A stretch of 64,000 nucleotides of DNA. Origin: Aquilaria yunnanensis. Lineage: Eukaryota; Streptophyta; Magnoliopsida; Malvales; Thymelaeaceae. The notes below the pieces were generated by a model. The model was not told where the DNA came from and did not search any database. It saw only the letters and a list, made by a program, of their open reading frames with translations. The stretch is from contig CM077596.1 of the NCBI GenBank assembly GCA_039654915.1, positions 46,622,501-46,686,500 of the forward strand, given 5' to 3'. This document shows, one piece after another, positions 58,131-64,000 of this stretch (within the stretch, counting starts at the first letter, position 1; each line of letters starts with the position of its first letter). The translations under genes were made by a program, and so were the position numbers.

Positions 58131-58620
58131 TTATATAGGGAAGCGCCCCCTATGCGCCCTACAGGCTAAAATTTTAATTATGCCCTTCTTAAAAAAGAAA
58201 ATTTTGGCACGTCCCTCAGCCCCTTCCCATGGTTCTGCGATGGCGGCATAAAACAAATGATGACAGCTCCTGCTCATCCTCCTCCTCTCTTTGATTCGCG
58301 ACGACAGTGGTTGGCGGAGTTGGCAGTGGGCTGAGTCGCAATAGGAAAGTGCCGCAACCACCAGACGAGCAGACAATATATGGTAATGCAGACGATCGCA
58401 GATTTGGGACGAATAAGGTGATGAAGGATCATGGAGAGCTCATCCATCCAATTTGGCATCATCATTGGCTGACGAATCATGGAAATACGAGAAGGGATGA
58501 GACTAGACGATGGGCAGTTGCATGTAGTGGCGGCGGACGGAGTCGATGTCAATGGGCAGTTGTGGGCTGTGGCAGCATCTTCCTCGAGCTAGCACTTGCA
58601 TAGAAAAGGAACAAATTAGA
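58131..58620. other. GC-rich island with open frames on both strands
   Basis: The composition jumps from AT-rich to mixed or GC-rich (GCGCCCCCTATGCGCCC at 58142). The plus frame 58307-58603 (98 codons) and minus frames 58376-58131 and 58552-58274 overlap, and none shows a family motif. It could be captured gene sequence in a DNA element or a relic exon. No terminal repeats were found. Confidence 0.3.
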
Positions 58621-59589
58621 GTTTTTGGTCAAATCTTTTTTTTTTAATCTCTCATATTTTTATTTTTATTTTTCACATGAATCCCTAATGTTTTTAGGTA
58701 CACATATATGTCATGGTTTTCAATCTCATACCACACCAATTCAAGAATGGTATGTCTCCTTTGGTCCTTCGTACTAGATTATAATGCACCATCTCAAAAA
58801 AGAGGAAAATGCACTTCTTTTTAATTTTGTTTTTAGCTTTTGATATTTTTAAATAAAATATATAATCATTATGTATAATTTATCACTTTTATGACAAATA
58901 TTTTTTATGTTTGAAAGAATTTTATATTTTTATTTCTTGTATGCCCTAAAATTATATTTTTTATTTTCTATGATATATTATTTGAAAAAACTGTTAATTA
59001 ATCTATATACTTGTTATATGAATTTCACACCCACACACTTTCAATAGTTTTTAAGTTCTATATGTATATATAATCGGTACATAAGAAACATAAAATATGG
59101 TAACGATATTACACCATACTACTAAAAAATAGTATGACATTTGATACAAAATTTGAAACCTTAAAATGTGCACAAGCAAAAATAATATGTAATTTGAAAA
59201 TTATATGCATATCAAAATAATGTAATAAAAATTTTGATATTAAACTATAACATGTACAAGACAAAAAGAAATCATATAAATATATAATTACATATGTGCG
59301 AAAAAACTTTTGTTTATATGATGGATTCATATTTTAAAATTAAAACAATTGAAACTTGTACAAATGATTGAATATATCTATAATATATCTTTGATTTCAT
59401 TTTATATATATGTGTCATATGTTTTGTATATATCCATCACTTGCTTATATATCAAGTTTCATGCATATTTGTACATATTTCCAATTTTGGGTGAGAAGCG
59501 GGATTTAATGCGTTTACACCTATTTTTTGATGGATGATGGAACTCACACATACTATTAAATATATCTATAATATATTTATGATCTCATT
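58621..59589. other. AT-rich intergenic, MITE-like words
   Basis: A direct repeat TATATCTATAATATAT occurs near 59371 and 59559. The segment around 59465-59490 (TTGTACATATTTCCAATTTTG) resembles the centre of the MITE at 63107-63475, so a relative may lie here. No gene was seen. Confidence 0.4.
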
Positions 59590-59990
59590 TATTTTTTTTA
59601 AATAATGCCTAAAAGAGATTTTATTAATGAAAAGCCCCAATAAGATGCTAGGGACCCAAAACTACAATGACACAATACAGCATAAGGTTTGCAAATTTAT
59701 TCCACCACTTGTTCACAATTACTATTCATCAAGAAAACCAGTTCTTAATTGCTAATATTAGATTTGTCACCCATTCATACGTAGAAACTTGCGGTGTCAA
59801 ACCTCTTACAGTAATCCATAGGTTAGAAAGAGCTTGGATTGAAGATTTCATTTTTGCAGCCTTAGGATCTTTGTTACTAAATACTTTGTCATTTCTACCT
59901 TGCCATATCACCCAAAGTGTTGTCAGGACTATAGCTTCCCCTACTTGTTTTATATTTTGAGGCATGTCCTTTCATTGTAGGGAGGCAAGC
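59590..59990 (-). mobile_element. LINE 3' end fragment
   Basis: The minus frame 59965-59729 (78 codons) reads VLTTLWVIWQGRNDKVFSNK, the WxIWxxRNxxxF signature that closes the zinc-finger RVT region of plant L1 elements. A helical tail follows. A T run at about 59596-59602 would be the A tail in minus sense. The 5' part is missing. Confidence 0.7.
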
Positions 59991-60098
59991 AGTCCCATGA
60001 CTGAACTTTCTTTAGGCACCTCACATCCCCACCACTTGGATATGCCACTCTATATATGTTCAGCCGAAGAACATTGGATTAATAAATGGTTCTGAATT

Positions 60099-60541
60099 TA
60101 CTACTAAAATTTACTAATTTTTCAAAGGACAATTTATCAATGATTAGATTTTTTGTGGTTACCAATGTGTTAGACTGTTGGTAATGGTCACCAACGGTTA
60201 AGCCGTTGGTAACTTTCTAATGGCTTAAACAGTTGATAATTACCAACATAAATAGCAATTGGTAACGCTTACTACTATAATTAACCTATTTTTAAAAGGT
60301 AATTACCTACATGTTGGATCGTTAGTAACTTTCCAATGGCTTAAACCATTGGAAATTACCAATGCAAATAGCCATTAGTAAGACTTAAGCCATTAGAAAG
60401 TAAGAAAAAAGGGACTATTTTGAAACAATCATGAAAAATTTGAAACAATCACTATTTTGAAACATATTTATACATATAAAGTAAAGTAATATTTTTAAAA
60501 TATTTCTTTTACAAATAATAATAATAATAATAATAATAATA

Positions 60542-60588
<47 letters not shown>

Positions 60589-62224
60589 GCTATAATGTAC
60601 CATAAATTGTAATGTATCATATTTTTCATAATGTATGTATTATATATATTATAAGATATATCATATATAATAAAAAGTATCCTATAATATATTGTATCAT
60701 ATGTATCATATTTATATATTTTTATTAGAAATAATAATAATAATAATATGTATATTTATATTCATATATATTCATATTGATATTTTCATATATATCATAT
60801 TTATATATATATACATGTGTGTGTGTGTGTCTTATCCTAGTCCATGAAAAAAGACCCAAAGGGCCAAACTAATCCAGACCTAACCTAACCCTAATTAAAA
60901 ATACTCTTATATCTCTTCTCCTTCTCATCTATCTTTTCTCCTTTCATCTCTAACCATTTCATCCACCATTCCCCGTCTCTCTCTATCTCATCTTCCTATT
61001 TTCCTTTCATTTTTCATCTCTACCTCCACAACTAATGTCATTCGCCATACTCTATTCGCTCATCTCACCAGCCATCTGCTATCCCCACAAAGTCACTTGT
61101 TCGCTACTCTTTCATTCATTTGCCACTCATTTGTTCGCATATTGCCATTCGTTCATTCACTATTCCTCTTTGATTTTTTTTTATTTCACATATGGTTTTG
61201 TAGATCTGGCTATAAATTTTGTCTTAGATTTCAATTTTTTATTTTGTGTATGATTCTGTCCTTTTTTTTTTGTCTTATTAAGTGATTTTGTTGCTTGATT
61301 TGGTGTTTAATTTGTAAATTTGATTGTGATTTTGTGGATTTGGTATTTGGTTTTGTAGATTTGATACTGATTTATGAATTTTTGTTGGATTCCATATCTA
61401 GTATTGATTTTGATTTTTTGTGAATTTAGGTAAATTTTTCTAGTGAATTTTGGTAAATTTTTATTAAATTTTTAGTAAATTTGAATAAATATAATTTTAG
61501 TTATTTTAAGTAAATTTCAGTTAAATATTATGAGATATATATCTTTTACTGAATTTTAGTTAATTTAATTTTAGTAATATAGAAAATATTAATTTTACTG
61601 AATTTAGTTTTAAAATGTAAAATTTAATTTAGTAATATATTTTTAAAAAATTTCAATAAATCTAATTTTTATGAATATAAAATATAAAATATGTTTTTGG
61701 TAGATATAAAATATAATTTAGTAATACATAAAATATATTATCGGGACTTATATATATTTTTTCAAACTATTATTTTCAAATTAAATAGTTTAATTTTTTG
61801 TATTATTTTTTAAAAAAATGACAAGTTCCAAGGGCTTTATGTTAAAAATTCCTTTAATTTTTTTTGAAATATCAAAATATTTACCAATGGCTTTGATAGT
61901 TGGTAGGTTACGAATAGTCATACATGTCAGTAGCTTCCAACGACTAAGTACCAATGGTTAAATGTTTTGGTAGATACCAGCGATTTAGTACATTAGTAAA
62001 AGTTAAACCGTTGGTAAAAGCTACTTGAATTAGGCCATTGGTAATTTTCAACTGTTTTTTTACCAGTAGCCAGATATTGAAAATTTTCAATAGCTTAGTA
62101 TTAAATCATTGGTAAAAAAATTTCCAACATATTGATTACCAATGGTTTGCTACTAATAATCTCACGTTTACCAACACAAGACCGTTTGTAACAGCCGTTC
62201 GTAAATAGCTTTTTTTTAGTTGTG
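60099..62224. mobile_element. CACTA-like non-autonomous element (about 2.1 kb)
   Basis: The left end TACTACTAAAATTTAC and the complement of the right end (CACAACTAAAAAAAAGC) are one or two changes from CACTACTAAAA, the terminus seen at 1-33. Both flanks hold many copies, in both senses, of CCGTTGGTAA and CCAATGGCTTAAAC words (60175-60390 and 61880-62190), as in CACTA subterminal repeats. The middle has an SSR palindrome and a pyrimidine-rich leader-like stretch (60900-61170) with short open frames but no transposase. Confidence 0.5.
60514..60588. repeat. (AAT)n(ATT)n palindromic microsatellite
   Basis: About 10 AAT units run directly into about 15 ATT units, so the tract is self-complementary and can form a hairpin. 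It lies inside the CACTA-like element. A (GT)n run (about 60816-60830) and a shorter (AAT)n run (about 60729) lie nearby. Confidence 0.9.
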
Positions 62225-63106
62225 TTTTCAATAAAGCACTTACAGAAAAAGAGCAACCATTGTCTTGTTGGTGCACCCTTCTCTATAGTAAGTTCCCCCT
62301 TTTTGTAGCCTCCTTTGAGCAACTCTCCAAATGTAGATATTGATTTTTAGCGGCACCCAATTATTCCATTGAAAAGTTTGGGTGTTCACTATTGAGATCA
62401 AACTGGACAATTCAAATGGATTATTTGAATTAGATAAAATGATTTGGTTATTTGGTTATTTGGTTTGGATTAGATCAAAGTTGAAGTTTTTTTTGTTGTC
62501 AGACCTATTTTTGGTTCCTAAGCTTAAAGTAAAATAAACTAAATAAATAAAAAAGTAATACATATTTTATAATTATACCAGCTAACCCCATATATATAAG
62601 GTAGCTTTTCTTTCAACTTTGGACTATAGGTTATGAATCAAACCTTAAGTTTGGGTATAAAATGAAATTTTATCAAAAGTTATCATATCTTTTTCAAGTT
62701 TATTTATTTATTTTCTTCAATTAGCATATGTTTAGTTCTAATAAAAAAAATCAAATTATAATAATTGGATAAATTGAATTATAATTTGGATGGTTCAAAT
62801 AAAAATTGAAAAAAGCTAAATTCTAATTTTGATATTTGAATCGGTTTTAATATGCAATTTTGATGATTCAGATTAAATTTACCAAAAAAAAAATTAATCA
62901 AATTGTTCTCTATTTAGATTGCTTCTAAACCGATTCAACCGAGTAAATACTCTTATCGAAACGGGGCTTCTCTCTATAACTTTGCACCTTGTGTGATGTC
63001 CACAAGCTCGGGAACTAATAGCACCAAAAAATTACCATCTTGACACAAACACCATAGCAGCAAACCAGTACAGCTTTTTGTTTGAATACTATATAGATCA
63101 AATTCA
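62225..63106. other. AT-rich intergenic, nothing recognised
   Basis: No gene or clear repeat ends. Short TTGGTTATTTGG-type repetition occurs near 62450. Confidence 0.5.
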
Positions 63107-63475
63107 GAAACTTCCCTTTATTAGTTTGAAATTGAAGGTATAAACAATTGAAACAGAACATAAGTGTGCTATGTAATGGGTAAGTCTAATGTATACTATA
63201 TCCTTTATATTTATATATATTTATATTTTAATACTACCATTTATAATAGTCTCTTTTTTTTGTACATAGAGTTTGTACATATCTTGTGTCTATTTTGTAC
63301 ATATCTCCAATTTTGAAATATACAAGATTTGAGGTATTTTCATTTATTTTATACTATAAATGGTACTATTAAAATATAAATATGCATAAATATAAAGGAT
63401 ATGGTACATATTATATTTACCCACACTCATGTTCTGTATCAATATTTTATACCTTAAAACTAATAAAGAAAAGTC
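63107..63475. mobile_element. Long-TIR MITE (about 370 bp)
   Basis: The left half (CTTTATTAGTTTG, ACAGAACATAAGTGTG, ATATCCTTTATATTTATA) is repeated inverted in the right half in the same order, giving TIRs of about 140 bp around a TGTACATA-rich centre. Ends are approximate. No target duplication was assigned. Confidence 0.6.
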
Positions 63476-63837
63476 CCACTTAAAACATTTTATTCTGTAA
63501 ATATTTTACATATTTTATTCCGTAAAATCAAGTCCCAAAACAAGCATTTTACAGAATCGGAAGCACAGTAAAAGGAACAGAACAGAAACAGAAGCTGAAA
63601 TTGGTATGGCTCCTCGGATTAAGACAAATATCTTCACGGATACGGGCAAGAAAGAATTTTTACTTCATGCTTTTATGGTACTAAAAAAAAATTATTGTGT
63701 TAGGAATTCGAAAATGAGAGAAATATTAAAGAATTATTGTTAGGAGAAAAAGGAGATTTTAAGATTAATGAGAGTTCAAAAAATAACGCGGCTGAGTTGA
63801 AAAACCTTTTGTATTTTTCATATGGGAAACTTACAGA
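63476..63837. other. Intergenic, nothing recognised
   Basis: No open frame or repeat structure was seen. Confidence 0.4.
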
Positions 63838-64000
63838 AACCCTTTGTAGTTTACCCTAAACTGCACTTAACCCCCTATATATTCAGATACCTACAATTTG
63901 CCCCCCAAATCCTGACCATTGTGACTTGAACAAAAAAATGAGTAAAACCAAGATTTTTCCCTAGAATTCTCAACTCATAAATTATGACCCCTAAACTTTT
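63838..64000. mobile_element. Probable DNA-transposon end, cut by window edge
   Basis: GGGAAACTTACAGAAACCC followed by CTAAACTGCACTTAACCCCC resembles the terminal style of MULE-type elements (compare the TTTACCCC region near 17180). Only one end is inside the window. Confidence 0.25.

Noticed and set aside
60514..60588. CRISPR-like array
   Set aside because: Simple trinucleotide repeat without spacers. No CRISPR structure anywhere in the window.
60415..60603. Minus-strand open frame with a long poly-isoleucine run
   Set aside because: It is only the translation of the ATT microsatellite.
61035..61285. Two overlapping open frames in a pyrimidine-rich region
   Set aside because: Composition-driven. 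No transposase or other motif, and both overlap in different frames.

Overview
The window is repeat-dominated intergenic DNA from a plant nuclear genome, most likely a eudicot. The evidence is the AT-rich background and plant-type Ty1/copia, Ty3/gypsy, L1-type LINE, MULE, CACTA-like and Stowaway-like elements. It also has an endogenous caulimovirid fragment and one small B3-like gene model with a GT-AG intron. I cannot name the species. Almost every coding stretch belongs to a decayed mobile element.

Layout. Positions 1-33 are the terminus of a CACTA element. A unit of about 6.7 kb (1437-8156) is followed by a diverged second copy (8157-8170 plus 15063-32250), i.e. an old tandem duplication. 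Each copy contains a minus-strand, 5'-truncated LINE. A Ty3/gypsy element (8171-15062, target duplication GAAGT) sits 14 bp into the second copy. The second copy also took up a MULE-like element (17077-18174), a long-TIR MITE (18560-19143) and a full Ty1/copia element (19913-28228, target duplication CCTTC). The first copy lacks all three, so it shows the empty sites. Parts of a third, older copy lie at about 32800-36370, mixed with another LINE fragment and a DNA-transposon-like insertion.

The only candidate host gene is at 37442-38139. It has a 123-bp intron, a B3-like domain, an in-frame TAG, and then a tail in the same frame with two DLNxxP-type (EAR-like) motifs. MITEs and a short RNase H-like relic follow to about 40.4 kb.

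An endogenous caulimovirid relic on the minus strand (about 42400-44615 and 57119-57560) is split by a Tat-lineage Ty3/gypsy element (44616-57118). That element is itself interrupted by a minus-strand solo LTR of the same copia family (46962-48390, target duplication TTTAT). It also holds a 1-kb compound of two oppositely oriented TRIM-like elements (49539-50538) flanked by one target duplication, AGAAT. Between its integrase and 3' LTR lies a long, decayed antisense reading frame of the kind known from Tat elements.

The last 6.4 kb hold a palindromic MITE relative, a LINE 3' end, a CACTA-like non-autonomous element with an (AAT)n(ATT)n palindrome, a long-TIR MITE, and the probable edge of another DNA transposon. 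No rRNA, tRNA, CRISPR or operon structure was seen. The window mainly records layered insertions whose order can be read from nesting and empty sites.
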